Assembly (NCBI GenBank): GCA_021234155.1
Contig: JAJEKV010000009.1
Location: forward strand, 10,794,546 to 10,858,545
Length of the DNA stretch: 64,000 nucleotides
Direction: 5' to 3'
DNA from: Isoetes taiwanensis
Taxonomy: Eukaryota > Streptophyta > Lycopodiopsida > Isoetales > Isoetaceae
Below are positions 9,826-21,600 of the stretch, piece by piece; position 1 is the stretch's first letter; the number at the start of each line of letters is the position of its first letter. The notes under the pieces are model-generated. The model was given only the letters and a program-made list of their open reading frames with translations, made no database searches and had not been told where the DNA came from. The translations under genes were made by a program, and so were the position numbers.

Positions 9826-12800
9826 CGAATTGCCTCGGGCTTCCCATGGCGTAGGGAGATAGTCTCAACTCGTTGCTTTGCAGATATGGATCCTGATCTT
9901 CCTTATGGAAACATGGGAGCATGCGGGACCGCGGGATACCCGACTTGCCGTGATACCGCTACTCAATCTTCAATGATTGCACAGAAAGCGGGGGCATGGG
10001 GAGTTGCCCGCTACTATCGAACGGCCTTGGCACGATCGGGCCTTTGTTCAAGATGCATTGCAAACAACCGGTACTTGTGGGTGTGCAAAACTGCGATGTT
10101 GCACCCTCTTTGTGGCAGCCCGCTACTTTCCACATGCGTAAGCAACTTCTATCACACCCACTTTCGGATGTGGATAGGCTGGACCCCTATGTCGATCTAT
10201 ATGATGACATACGGCGGCATAAGCGGTTAGGCGTGTCATACTCCTTGGAGACTTCAATGCGCCGCGACCGGGTAGAACAACCCATGAGATTTGATCCCTT
10301 CATCGATGATATATTGCACCCGCCCCTGCGTAAGCGGCTTTTGGCCACGGACATCGATGACAATCGTGTCACACGCTATGGTAGACAATTGCTTTTGCTT
10401 TGTGGTATCTTTGACCTGTAATCCGCAATGGGCCGGCATGGTGGTCGCCCACCCCAAGAGCACTTGTAGACGGGAAAACCAGGGGGAGGATCTAGTGTGA
10501 TGGACTATGTGTCGGTGCCTGAGCAGGATATGCATGTCGTCAAGCACTTCCGTGTGGGAACAACTAATAGGGATGAAGAGATCGACTCGCACCACTTACC
10601 ACTTTACTTGAAGTTGGCTTGGCGGTCGTCGCGAACCCCCGCGGCCCGCGGCCTCACATGCCTCACCAAGATTGATTATGAACATGCGGGGCTTATGCCC
10701 GATGCTTATAGATGACCCGGCAGAAATTTTGCAATATCCTACACTAGAGCAAATGCATGCCGACCGACCGATGTGCTTAGGGACTCGCGGCAGAGATGCT
10801 TTGGGATAAGCCGCCATGACGGACCTCCGTGAACACAACCTTCCCACGTAATCAATGGTTTGATGCGAGTGCAAGGAACACAAACGCCGGCTCCGCCAAG
10901 TCACGCTGCCCGCTTTATGCCCACATGCGGTCCGACAAGACCGCGTCTTCCTTAAAGCTAAGAAAGCCGTACATTGCAAAGACATCAAAGGGAAATGTTT
11001 TATCTCCCGGAACGTCACCCCCGGACCTTCGGCGAAGGGTTCTTAGAAAGCCGAAGATGTTCCGCGGGGAACATCACTCCCGAAAGCGGTGGAGGCAATA
11101 CTTGCAACAGACTATCGACCCTCGGGGGTGCACATGCGGCATTACCCTCGCAAGAAGGCCCGTCGGAAATCCGCGATTCAGGGCGTGGAACAAGGCTTAC
11201 TGGCGCCTTGCCAATGGGAAAGCCCCGACCGATGGCATGCGGCGTAATTGCTTAAGTGGGCGGGGCCGCCCATAATACCAATGCTGACCGCCTTTGTTCA
11301 ACAAGGCATTACAGAAGGCTTCCCGATGCAAAGGACCAATAGCGAGTTGTTCCCATCTATAAGGCGGGTGACCCGCGACCGCCCGACCAATTACCGAACA
11401 ATCATGGTCATTCGGTGTTTGCAAAATTGCTTCTGGGGATTCTCGAAAGCAGCGGTTTGACGGGTCAAGGCGAGGCGTGAGAGATACGAGCCCTCACCCA
11501 AGGCGTGATTGATTCGACACTCAACCATTGACCACATCTTCACATTGCGAGCTCGGTTGAAGACAGCGAGAACCGCCATCGGGATCTATATTGTTGCCGT
11601 GGGATTTTGCAAAGGCATTTGACAATGTGCCTCGAAAAACTATGGGCAAGATTGCGGCGGTGGGGGTTCCGTAGATTTGCGTAATGCAAAGCAGGCCGTG
11701 CTTTATGAAAGATGCTCGGGTCGGTTGCAGCCGACAAACCAACCATTGGGGTTCGCCAGGGGATGCCCTCTCCCCAACATTGTTTGGGCTTTACATTGAT
11801 CAATTGGAGAGCTCGGCTTGCGATAATGGGGCGGCGGGCTCACCTTCTCTATCGATCATCAAGCGGTTAATATATGCCGATGATGTGGACCTCCTAGCTT
11901 ACACACCAGCGGACATGCAATGACATCTCGATGCCCTGGACACATTTGCCAAGCGACCGATATGGCGTCAACTTGGCCAAGACTAAGGTGGTTTTCATAT
12001 CATCTTCACGACAAATAGGATCCCCTCCTTCCGTTACCAGGGGCGAAGTAGCATCCACATACAAATATTTGGGAGTGGAGTTTCCATCTACTATGCACCG
12101 GGACACATCCATACGGCTCACGAAGTTTCTGGCGGGCTGGAAAGCACTATATGCAATGCAAAACAATAGTCATAGAGCGGAGTTGTATGATTGGACCCAT
12201 CATCACACACACTGCTCAAAGTCTTAGTGGAGCCCCGCCTTTTATACGGGGTTGAAGTATGGGGCCCGGTAGTATCCCTCGCTACTTGGAATGACTTGGA
12301 GCGGTGCGAAAAGCCTTCTTGGTAATGAAAGCACTAGGGGTGAAGTCCACAAATCCCATATCAAATTCTACCGCAGAAAGCGAGATTCTTGCCTCTTCGA
12401 GAGGGCGGCCCTTGATCGCCACATTGTCTATTTTCGAGGGTGGTCAACATGGACGATGCTCGTCTCCCAAAAACCAGCTTATATCATGGCAATGGGGCCA
12501 CAACGCCTCAAGGCCCGGGCTTTGGAGGGAAAAGAGAGCTCAATGGATGGCTAGATGGAATGTGCGAGAGCAATGTGCATACATGTGCAAACAGAGGCGG
12601 TCGCCATAGCTTGAGGCAATATCTTGACGCTTGCTTCATCAGCAAGCTTTGGGATGCCAGCGCCCTTGAACAGTCGAGGGACAAAGACACTACCGGGCCA
12701 CATAAATCCCACATTGGAACGAGGCCCACAATGCTACTGCGCACCCACTTGCCCATGAAAAGAGCCTTGCACTCATTGCCTCCATTCGCACGGGGCACAT

Positions 12801-13070
12801 CATCTTCGAATTGAGACAGTGGATGGATTGGTGAGCCACGCCGGACGTGCTCATCAATGCTTGCCAAATGGGAGTCATTGAGGATGAATCTCATACCCTT
12901 CAAAGTTGCCCAAAGATATGATCAAATCGGACGCCGCTATGCCGAGTTGGTCGCCCGGCCACCGCTACATGTGACATTGAGCACGGCATCCGTGACGGAT
13001 GCTAGGATCATACCTTCGTGAGGTCATGGACATGCGAGATCAGCTATGTCCCTGCACGCACTTGACATGT
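9826..13070 (+). pseudogene. LINE A ORF2 (APE endonuclease + reverse transcriptase), broken
   Basis: Recognisable blocks in order: the endonuclease N-terminus (NC.G.PW..GDSLNS.. DMD, near 9830-9930), the endonuclease end with SDHLPL-like sequence near 10590, RT blocks, SPTLFGLYIDQL near 11770-11810, the catalytic LIYADDVDLLA near 11868-11895, and the C-terminal LRIET...C..C.. region near 12780-12960. The YADD box is intact, unlike in LINE B. The frame is interrupted by dozens of indels, so no functional protein is encoded as written. Confidence 0.75.
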
Positions 13071-13139
13071 ACATACACATTTATTTCATGATGATGTATA
13101 CTTGCGGTTTGACAAAGATTCTTATTATCGCCACGGTTT

Positions 13140-13270
13140 TCCCTCGAAAACCCTTCGGGGCGGGGGTTTTTTTAACCCGGACAGTAATAAGTTTGTTGCG
13201 CTCCTTCTGGGTCCTATAGGCCGATTGGTCTCAGTGGACGATAAAAAAACTATATTCTATTCTATTCTCT
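13140..13270 (+). repeat. LINE A 3' hairpin region and TTCTA tail
   Basis: A stem (AAAACCC ... GGGTTTTT) is followed by CCTATAGGCCGATTGGTC and a short tail of TTCTA-type repeats (13252-13270). The same end occurs at LINE B, C and D. A shared 3' structure plus a simple-repeat tail suggests that the reverse transcriptase recognises its own 3' end rather than poly(A). Confidence 0.7.
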
Positions 13271-14907
13271 TAAATTTGCCTAGAATATACATATCTCGTA
13301 CGTAAAACTCTATTCTTATTCTTATTCTATTTGAAAAAATTAGTTGGTTGCTAGAATTGCATTATTAAAGTGTAATGTGATGAGCACAAGCAAATTGAAC
13401 CTATATGAATGTCCGCTCATCCCTTCCAGTAAGTATGTTCGAGAAGGTAGAAAATCACCATATCATTGCATAAGTGACAAGTGAACAATAAATAAAATTG
13501 GTGATAATAATTAGAAAGATTTACTTCTATACCCAGTTTGTCTAATTGTAGACTATAATGGTCCATGACTAGTTATATTTAATTTTTGCATATAGTAATA
13601 TGTTATTTTTAACATCAAATTAGAGATTTATATTATAATGAAGGCTTAAATCCATAAAAAATATAGTCTATCATGAAAGACAAGCTAAGTTTACTATTAT
13701 GATATCTAAACTAGGACACTCCTAAACAAAAAACATGTGTACTAAGTTTATGATAGTAAGAAATAAGAAGATTTCTTCGTGTGTTTTGGACTAAGACAAT
13801 ACAAACTTAATTGAAACTTCTATCACATGTTTCATCAATCATGAGTTGAAAAGAATGTTATCTTGCTTTAAAATATGGCAAGCATAAGTATAAACCAGAA
13901 ATGTCCCATGTCTATTTATAATCAAATCTCGCATATAACGTGTTAATTTAACATGAAATTCGAGATCTTTGTTGCTAAGGAAGGGTCACGTTCATAAAAA
14001 TATTTCCTATCATAAAAGATGCATTATTTGTACTATTATCTTAACTTAACTCGAATATTATGTAGTAGCAACCACTTCTAGATATAAGAAATACATGGTT
14101 ATTCACTATATTTAAGTTGACAAATTCTTTTATTATATAGACATAAGTGGAATGTATGGAATGAATCATTTATTGCCCTTAGAAATATTTATATGAGTTT
14201 AATTAAATTATTTCAGTTCTATTTCTGTCCTAGATTCTGTATCAGAGATTCTTTGGTGAAATTTGAGACCAACGTGTCTTATGAACACTTCAAAAAATTA
14301 TTGGACTATAGCTCTTACACTTGACAATATATGGCCACAAGTCTTAAGTCAAAACTTGTCATAATAAAGAAGAGACAATTCACAACATCAAATAGCGTCG
14401 CATGACTTCATATAATGTCATCTAATAGCAACAAAACACGCAAACATGCAAATTAACATGTTTTATCATAAAACGTCAATTACTTTTGATTTAAAAAGGT
14501 TTGGATATCTTTATGCTCGAGAGTTTGAAGAATGCAGTTCTGACCTGGTGTAAAAACTGTTGAATTCTATGAGATTTGGTTATGAAAAATGCCATAGTGA
14601 TAAAGAATCGAGTGAAGATTCAAAAAGTGGTAGTATCTTGTGAAATAAATATTTTTCTGTTAGATGCATAGGTTTAAGTGTCAAAGGGTATGGTGGACCA
14701 ATTCTGGTGGATGAACCCAGAATATTTCCAGTAACAACACTAGTGTTCGTTATCTCTTGGTCATTTACTAAAAAAGGTGCAATTTGTCTAGGTCAATGGT
14801 TCTCCTCCAACTCAAAATGTTGAAAAGAACAATGGTGTGCACACTAAGAAAGCCCCTCCTACCAAGAATATTGAAGAAAAACAAAGAGCCCTCTATAGTA
14901 GGATGCA
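13271..14907. other. AT-rich spacer between LINE A and LINE B, no gene seen
   Basis: This 1.6-kb AT-rich sequence has no convincing frame or transposon end. It is about 99% identical by eye to 43990-45639, whereas the flanking LINE bodies differ far more between the copies. The contrast shows that the heavy disagreement is confined to transposon bodies. Confidence 0.6.
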
Positions 14908-15059
14908 ATGGAATAGAATAGAATAGAATAGAATTGTTTTTATTGTCCACGGAGACCAATCGGCCTATGGGACCCAATACAAAAAGCGCAGCAGTCACAT
15001 TACTGCCCAGATTAAAAAACCCCCGCCCCGAAGGGTTTTCGAGGGAAAAACCGTGGCAG

Positions 15060-18000
15060 CAATAAGACTACTGACAACGATTAAATGGTTGACCGGGGGC
15101 ATATCTGAGCCCTCAAGTCCAGTACTTCCTGAATGTATGATCCGAGTGAGCGCACCGAAGTCGTGCCTAGTATCATGTGTAGCGGCTCATCAAGTCTAGT
15201 CAACTGAGCATAGCATGTCCGAATCTGATCATATGCCGGGCAGCTCTGAAAAGTGTGACACTCATCCTCAACAGCTCCCGTCTGGCAGCACTAACAAACC
15301 CTATCCTGACGTGGCTCCCCAATCCATCGACCTAATCCGGAGATGGTGGGCACCTGTGCGAATGGAGGCGATATGCCTGCGCTTTTTCATGGGCAGATGT
15401 GAACGTAGGTAGCGCTGTGGGCCTCCTTCTAATGTGGGATTTATGTGCTGCTTGTAATGTGTTGTTTTGACTTGCTCCAGGGCACTGGAATCCCAAAGCT
15501 TGTTGGAGAAACAAGCATCAACGTAACATCTCAGGCTATCGCGATCTGCCTCTGTTTCTACCTGGATGCACATGTGCTCCTGGACATTCCATCTAGTTAG
15601 CCACTGCACTCTTTTATCCTTCCAACAATTCTTGAGTCGTTGTGGTCCCATTGCCACCGCGCATAAGCCAAGTCGCGGTGAGCGATCATCATCCATATTT
15701 ACCATTCGGAAATAGGCGATGTGTCTATCAAGGGCGCCACGGCGGTAGGAAACCCGTCTCCCAACAAAATTTGATATGGGACCGTGGATTTCACTCCAGA
15801 GTGCCCGTGCTAAGAAGGCCTTACACTTTTGTTCTAAGTCGCTCCAAGTAGCAAGGGACACCACTTGGGCCCCAGACTTCAACCCCGCACAAAAGAATCC
15901 GCTCTACCAATACCACGATTAACGGATGTGCCTGATGTCCCCAATCATACAATTACGCTCGTGGTTATTGTTCGCATTGCATAAAGTGCTTTCGGCCTGG
16001 CGCTACGCAATCTTATAGAAGTGTCCCAGCATAGTGTAGAAGGAAACTCCACTCCCAGATACTTGTAGGTGGGTGTCACCTCCACTTGTTGCCCTCGATA
16101 AGTGAATGAAGGGGGCCTTGGATGGCGTGAGGATGAGATTAGGACCACCTTAGACTTGGCCAGATTGACCTTCATGTCTGTGGCACGGCGGAATGTATCC
16201 GAGCATCTAGGTGAGATCGCATATCCTCTGGAGTGTGAGCTAAGAGGTCAACAACATCTGCATAGATGAGTTGCCTGATGACCTGATGCAAAAGTTGGGT
16301 CCCGCCACCCCCATTGTCCATGAGCCAGTGTTCCAACTGGTCAATGTACAGACCAAACAATGTTGGGGAAAGGGACTTCCGGGCGGACCCCAATCACGCT
16401 ATTGAATGGTTGTCCCGTCATCCGCATCTGACCGAACAACTCTCATAACAACCGTGATATCTTGCATTTTGCATATCCACAGGGAACCTCCCCGTTGCCG
16501 CAATCTTTCCCATAACTTTTCCCCGAGCCGCGGTGTCAAAAGCCTTCGCAAAGTCAACAAAGCAACAATACAAGTCCCGACGCGGTTTACGCTATCCTCA
16601 ACCAAAGTCCTCAATGTGAAGATATGATCAATGGTTGAATGCCGGGTCCAACCACGCTATGCGTGAGCTTCGCACACTGTTGCTTCTACCCACCGGTCAA
16701 CTGTTGCTCAATAATGCCGCCTAGCGCGGTTTGCAAACACCGAACCCGACCATGATTGTTCGGTGGTTGGTTGGACTATGTGGATCTCCCCGCCTTGTAA
16801 ATGGGGACAACTCGCTTGTGGTCCATCTTCTTTGGGGGAATCCTTCCTCTAGTGCTCGTTGAACATAGTGGTTAGGAATGGTACCATAGGCTCCCCTGCC
16901 CACTTGAGCAACTCTGCCTGCATACCATCCAGGTCCGTTGCTTTCCCATTGGCCAAACGCTGCAGACCTTGGGTAACATCATCCTCTGTGATTTCTAATG
17001 TCGGACCATTCTGTGGGGGTATGAGTGCTCGTGTCCCTTGAGGATCATAGAGTTGTTGCAAGTATTGTTCCCACTGCTCATTAGTGATGTTCCCCATAGG
17101 CTGGGCTGGCTTTCGAAGAACCTTGCGCCAAAAGGTTCTAGGATGGCTTTCCAACATATAAAACATTTCCCTTTGATGACGTGCAATGTATTGAGATTTC
17201 TTCACCTTCAAGAAAGCACGATACTGTGTGGTGGCATGTGGGCGCATTGCAGGATCTGTGATCTGATAGAGCCGGCATTTGTATTCCTTACACTCAGCAT
17301 CAAACCACCGATTACGCGGGAATGTTGCAGTCCCTGTGATACTTCTCGGGCATGCTATCCCAAAACATCTTTCTGCGACAGTACCAAGTAGCTCAATCAG
17401 CTGACCCGTTTGCTGCTCTAGCGTGGGGGCCTGCAAAATTCCTGAAAGGTCATCTATGAGCATATCAGCATAATCCTTTGCCTGCTCATAATCCAATCGC
17501 AAGTGAGGTATACGAGGAGCTGCCGTAGAAGGGGTTCTAGCAGCCTGCCAAGCCAATTGCAGGTAGAGTGGAAGGTGATCTGAGTCGGTCTCCTCATCTC
17601 TACTGTCTGTGTCTACCCGAAAGTGGTTGATCAAATGTACATCCTGCTCAGCGACTAATAGATAGTCCACCACACTAGATCCTCCACCCTGATTCTCTTG
17701 TCTGCATGTGCACACTTACGGGAGGAAGGCCACCGTGCCGTGCCATTACAAATTACCAAGTCAAAGACACCACATAGTAGAAGCAACCGCACGCCAAAGC
17801 GTGACGACTATCATCGATGTTCGTGGCCCAAGCCGCCTCCTATGAAGCGTAGGCGTAACACATCCCGAGCCAAAGGATCAAGTCTCATGGGCTGCTCTAC
17901 TCCCTGCGTGCATTGAAGTCCCCAAGGAGTACCACACTACCCAACCTGTCTATGTTGTCAGATGTCATCATATAGATCGACATATGGAACTAGCCCCTGT

Positions 18001-18378
18001 CCCACATCCGAGTGGGCATGGTAAAAGTTGCTTTCTGCATGTGGAAAGTAGCAAGCGACCAAGAAGAGAGGGTTGCCACTACAATTCTGCACCCGCACCC
18101 ACAAGTACCGGTTGTGTCCGCTGGGTCTTGTGCAGGAAGACCGACTGTGCCAAAGACTCCCGGTAATAACAGGCAACCCCTCCATGTCCCCTCTTGCCTG
18201 TGCAGCTATTGAAGACTGAGAAATGTTGATAGCCTAGAAGATCGGGTAGCATGTGTCCTGCGTGCTCCCATGTCTCCATGAGGAAGATGAGATCCATATC
18301 GGCAGCAACAGAGTTGAGACTATCCCCCTTCTGCCATGGGAAACCTCGACAATTCCAGGAGACCACCTGAAGGCACAT
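15060..18378 (-). pseudogene. LINE B ORF2 (endonuclease/RT), inactivated
   Basis: The N-terminus reads VVSWNCRGFPWQKGDSLN and later FLMETWEHAGH, an APE-type endonuclease. The open block 16849-17715 holds the endonuclease end (SSVVDYLL, SDHLPLYL) and the RT start (LLKWAGEP). The catalytic box at about 16250-16270 reads LIYADVVDLLA: the second aspartate of YADD is valine, and the same base change is in the duplicate, so it is old. The C-terminal block 15301-15882 includes LPMKKRRHIASIRTGAHHLRI. Several frameshifts and stops separate the blocks. Confidence 0.85.
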
Positions 18379-18381
18379 TCC

Positions 18382-19464
18382 CTATTTGTTAGCAGCAGAG
18401 GCATGCGCAGATTGAGTTGTGGGGAAAGAGTGGGAAGCGGTAGCAGACTGAGTCATGTGGACAGAGTGAGAAGCAGTAGGGGTTGGGGCAAAGTGAGAAG
18501 CAATAGGAGTTGGGGTGGCATATGACTGAGGAGTAGTGGCAGTGGCAGCAGGGCGTGGGGCTGGAGCAGACGGTGGAGGAGCATGATCAGAGGAGGTGGG
18601 GGCTGCAAATAATGGCCCTGAGGGTCTGCAAAGAACATTCGGTGAGCGGAAAATGTGCATCTTGCCTCGAACTAGTCCCACAGCTCCTCCTTGACAGCGA
18701 ATGCCTCGAACCTTGGTGAGCTCACGCCTGCGGGACTCTTGTTGCGCTGGGGTGAGGTCTCGGTCCACATACAAGGATGTTCCCTTCAATTGCTTGCCCT
18801 GGCGCAGTATGGCATCCCGTACTTGCATATCCGCTACTGTGAATATGACAATACGGTTGTAGGCAGAACGTCGAGCACCATGACGGCTGGCTCGAGCAAT
18901 GTGTGTAGGCCTAGGCAATGTCATACGATTGATGATCTGCATGACCGAGCTCTGGTGAATGAGATTATGTCCCTCTTCTTCCGGCAGGCCACGGATCACC
19001 AAATTATGACCTCTCCGTCTGCGTTCACTAAGCTCACGTGGATCAACGTTTGCTGGGACAGCATGTACCGGCTGCTGTTCGTGAGTTGAAGGCGTTGTCC
19101 GGTGTCCGTGAACAGGAGGGTTCTGTTGGTGTGGAGGGAATGGTGAAGTAGGGCGTCGTGGTGCCGGCCTAGACTGACTTCGCATGGGTGCTTGATCATG
19201 GGTGGCAGCTGAGGTGCCTGAGATTGCCTCCCCTTTCCCTTCCGAGCTCAGCTCCTGCTGGAATTGTTTCTGCCACTCCAACTCGTATACACAATTTTGC
19301 AAGGCCTCGTGTGCATTGGCATGGAGTCCTTTCCCCTGTTGGATTGTAGCTTCTCGTAGCTCGTGTGCCCCTTGCTCTTGAACAAGGCAACGCTGTTCCA
19401 ACTTCTGTATCCTAGAGGCAACCACATCATCTGCCGATGTTAAGGTGATCTCCATTGTGCCCAC
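18382..19464 (-). CDS. LINE B ORF1, C-terminal two-thirds, L1-like RNA-binding protein
   Basis: The 360-residue open block has a helical, Gln/Glu-rich start (coiled-coil-like, about 1-85), a Pro-rich linker, an RRM-like domain beginning RRRRGHNLVIRGLPEEEG with YNRIVIFTVADMQVRDAIL, and a C-terminal part with KGTSLYVDRDLTPAQQESRR resembling the L1 ORF1 C-terminal domain, then a Pro/Ala/Thr-rich tail. The ATG at 19464 is internal. The frame continues upstream in homologues, and in this copy is broken just upstream where CTG triplets in the duplicate read CC or CCGG. RNA chaperone role in retrotransposition is known for the family. Confidence 0.75.
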   Translation of the reverse strand: MGTMEITLTSADDVVASRIQKLEQRCLVQEQGAHELREATIQQGKGLHANAHEALQNCVYELEWQKQFQQELSSEGKGEAISGTSAATHDQAPMRSQSRPAPRRPTSPFPPHQQNPPVHGHRTTPSTHEQQPVHAVPANVDPRELSERRRRGHNLVIRGLPEEEGHNLIHQSSVMQIINRMTLPRPTHIARASRHGARRSAYNRIVIFTVADMQVRDAILRQGKQLKGTSLYVDRDLTPAQQESRRRELTKVRGIRCQGGAVGLVRGKMHIFRSPNVLCRPSGPLFAAPTSSDHAPPPSAPAPRPAATATTPQSYATPTPIASHFAPTPTASHSVHMTQSATASHSFPTTQSAHASAANK

Positions 19465-20160
19465 GACTGCTCAAGGGCCCGGCCAGAGCAAATGGCTTTC
19501 GTTAGTTGCTATCTGAAATGCCCCCTGAGTGGCAATGACATCTGCAATGTCCAATCGAAGACGGAAGATATCAGTGACCATCTCCTGCTCAATTCTCTCC
19601 TTGTCCTTCATGATAACTTCATCTCTGGTAGACATGGTGTCTATTTGTGCCCGGAGGCCAGCAAGAGTTTATCTATCCTGCTCCCTTTCAAACTACAACA
19701 AGCGAATACTGTCAAGCAATTGTTGCACTTGGGTCTCAATGCCTGCAAACTGTTGCTTTATTATAACCAGTTGCTTCTTAAGTACCTGGGGGACGGAGGC
19801 TTGTTGCTCTTCTGCCAGGTGTGAGATCTGAGTGGTGTGATCCTCAACCATCGCCTGTGTTTGTCTCCACCTCTCATGGCATGACTGGTGTGCCACCCTT
19901 GTGGAATCAGAGTCTGAGGTCTGCAAAGCTGGGTCTGTCGACTATGCTACTGGCTGAGCTGAGCTTGCTGCCTGAGCCTTTGCACGAGCCTCCTTCTTCA
20001 TGGAAGAGGCTTCTCCCTTGGCCTGACTGCTAGGTCTAGGTCTCTTGCGCGGTGGGCCGCCTGTATGCTCCTCCCAAGTGGGCATGTCAGGCAGCTGTGT
20101 CTGAGTCTGGGTTTGGGTCTGGTTCTCGAGTTGGGTTGGGGATGTCCTAAGAGTGTCCAT
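19465..20160 (-). pseudogene. LINE B ORF1 N-terminal part with in-frame stops
   Basis: The likely start is ATG at 20160 (MDTLRTSPTQLENQ), followed by a Gln/Thr repeat and a basic KRPRPSSQAKGE stretch. The frame meets a TAG at 19942-19944 and two more stops near 19670-19690, then resumes with STRDEVIMKDKERIEQEM. The same stops are present in the second copy, so they predate the duplication. The composition suggests a disordered basic region followed by a coiled coil. Confidence 0.7.
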
Positions 20161-20690
20161 GGGTACCTAGATAGATCTTGAATCAAAGTGACCAACAAAT
20201 TAGGGCAAGCCAAGGGAATATGTGAAGCCCTAATCCAGAATCCAAAAGAGCAAACCGGCCGGAAAATTGCTGTTCTGACAGGAATAACTTAGCCAACCAG
20301 GATCATACTATACACCATCGGAAAGGTTGCTAAGAGAGCTTTCCAACGCAACAAATTTCAGCTGAAACGGACTTCTGGATCTCCTGTTATGAGCGAAAAC
20401 GTGTGACTAGCACCACCGCCTTAGGGTTTGAGCGCCTTTGGAGATGGAGGCCGGAAAACTGCTGTTTCGCTATACAAACCCTATTCTAGCATATGCAAAT
20501 CGCATACCTTCAGAAAGATATCTGAGAGAGCTTTGCAACGCACCAAATTTCAGCTGAAACGGAGTTCGGGATCTCTAGTTGTGATAAAAAACATGAGACC
20601 GGCATGAGGAGCGCCTAGAGAGAGGAACGCCTAGAGAAATTTGTATGGAGGGACGGGAAGGTCAGAATCATGCACAAGTGCAACAAAACA
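20161..20690 (-). repeat. LINE B 5' untranslated region with subrepeats
   Basis: Two degenerate units carry CAGCTGAAA and GCGTTGG/GCGTTGC-like cores separated by about 195 bp (near 20350 and 20545 on the plus strand), as in LINE A. The 5' boundary near 20690 is approximate; no TSD was found. Confidence 0.55.
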
Positions 20691-20828
20691 AATAATAGGC
20701 TAAGGAGTCATTGTACTAGCAGATCCTGGTCAAGCTATTAATGATGAAAGGCTAGGGGAAGACAGTCTAGATATTAAAATTTCTAAGTTGGAAGACAATT
20801 GGAAAGATAAAGGTTTGGGTGACAAAGA

Positions 20829-21110
20829 ATGTTTTGGTTGTGTCAAGCAATTGGAGGTTCCTTGCATCATGGCATAGCCTATAAATTAAATAGTGTTCAA
20901 TTTATGGAGAATTACTTTTTTCTAGAGCCAGAGGTTATTGGGGATAATGATTGTCTTGATTCTGATCTATTAGCAGTGAGTATCCTAAACCTAAGCAAAA
21001 AAGGAGAAGTATCAATTGTTAGACATTATTCTAGCAAGAGATCCAAGTTGATTAATGACACTAAACGTGAAACTATAGGTATAGATGGCACAAATATGTG
21101 TCGTTTATAA
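20829..21110 (+). CDS. 93-residue hypothetical ORF, conserved in both units
   Basis: The frame encodes the same 93 residues here and at 51559-51840. It begins MFWLCQAIGGSLHHGIAYKL and ends GIDGTNMCRL. Family not recognised. Upstream sequence (20740-20828) looks coding-like in another frame (DIKISKLEDNWKDKG), so this may be a piece of a larger decayed transposon gene. Identity between copies may simply reflect recent duplication. Confidence 0.3.
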   Translation: MFWLCQAIGGSLHHGIAYKLNSVQFMENYFFLEPEVIGDNDCLDSDLLAVSILNLSKKGEVSIVRHYSSKRSKLINDTKRETIGIDGTNMCRL

Positions 21111-21114
21111 CATA

Positions 21115-21600
21115 TATAATGACATTTTGTGCATGTGCCATTTGTGCCCTTTATCCTCTGCCCTTTTTATGCCATTTAAGTGTGGTCAACAATTTTGTCG
21201 TGGAAGTGTCATGAATATGTCATTTTTTTTTGCCATGTATGTGATTGTATGTGTGGAATAAGTGGCTTGTATGTGTGGAGCTTGTCATATATATGTCATT
21301 GTTTTTGCCATATAAGTGACATGTATGTGTGGAGTAAGTGACTCATGTGTCATTGTATTTGCCATATAAGTGATCTATATGTGTGGAGTAAGTGACTTGT
21401 ATGTGTGGAGCTCGTGCCACACATGTGACATGTATATGATCTGTATGTGTGGAGTAAGTGACTTGTATGTGTGGAGCTCGTACGATGCATGTGGCATATA
21501 TATGTGCTGATTGTGCCATCTAACTGAAGTTCAAGTGCTTTATGTTGTGTGGTGCATTTGTAGACATTATGCCATTTATGTGCCATGCATGAGAGATAAT
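21115..21600 (+). repeat. GCCAT-rich and TGTGTGGAG-type degenerate tandem repeats
   Basis: Repeated blocks of TTGTATGTGTGGAGTAAGTGA and TATGTGTGGAGCTCGTG, with many TGCCAT/GTGCCA motifs, alternate over about 480 bp. The TGCCATTTGTGC motif is shared with 26160-26479, next to a CACTA-like terminus, so both may be subterminal regions of one non-autonomous element. No CACTA end was found on this side. Confidence 0.5.

Larger units (their letters stand above)
6636..13270 (+). mobile_element. LINE A, two-ORF non-LTR retrotransposon (decayed)
   Basis: This plus-strand element has a long 5' region with tandem subrepeats, ORF1, ORF2 (endonuclease plus reverse transcriptase), a conserved 3' untranslated region and a terminal TTCTA-type repeat. 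Its coding parts match LINE B (opposite strand) and fragments C and D. Frames are heavily interrupted. Many differences from the second copy (37298-43989) sit on CAG/CTG sites, so part of the apparent decay may be consensus error. The start is uncertain because the copia element adjoins it. Confidence 0.85.
14908..20690 (-). mobile_element. LINE B, two-ORF non-LTR retrotransposon (decayed)
   Basis: This minus-strand element belongs to the same family as LINE A and lies tail-to-tail with it. Its tail (GAATA repeats on the plus strand) is at 14908-14934 and its 5' region ends near 20690. ORF1 is readable in large blocks; ORF2 is fragmented. The ORF1 stop TAG at 18384-18382 is followed by GGA and the ORF2 ATG at 18378, a close stop-restart arrangement. 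Catalytic and nonsense changes shared with the second copy show that it was dead before the duplication. Confidence 0.88.

Noticed and set aside
16849-17715. Independent host gene of 288 residues on the minus strand
   Set aside because: It is the endonuclease-to-RT segment of LINE B ORF2, collinear with fragments on both sides.
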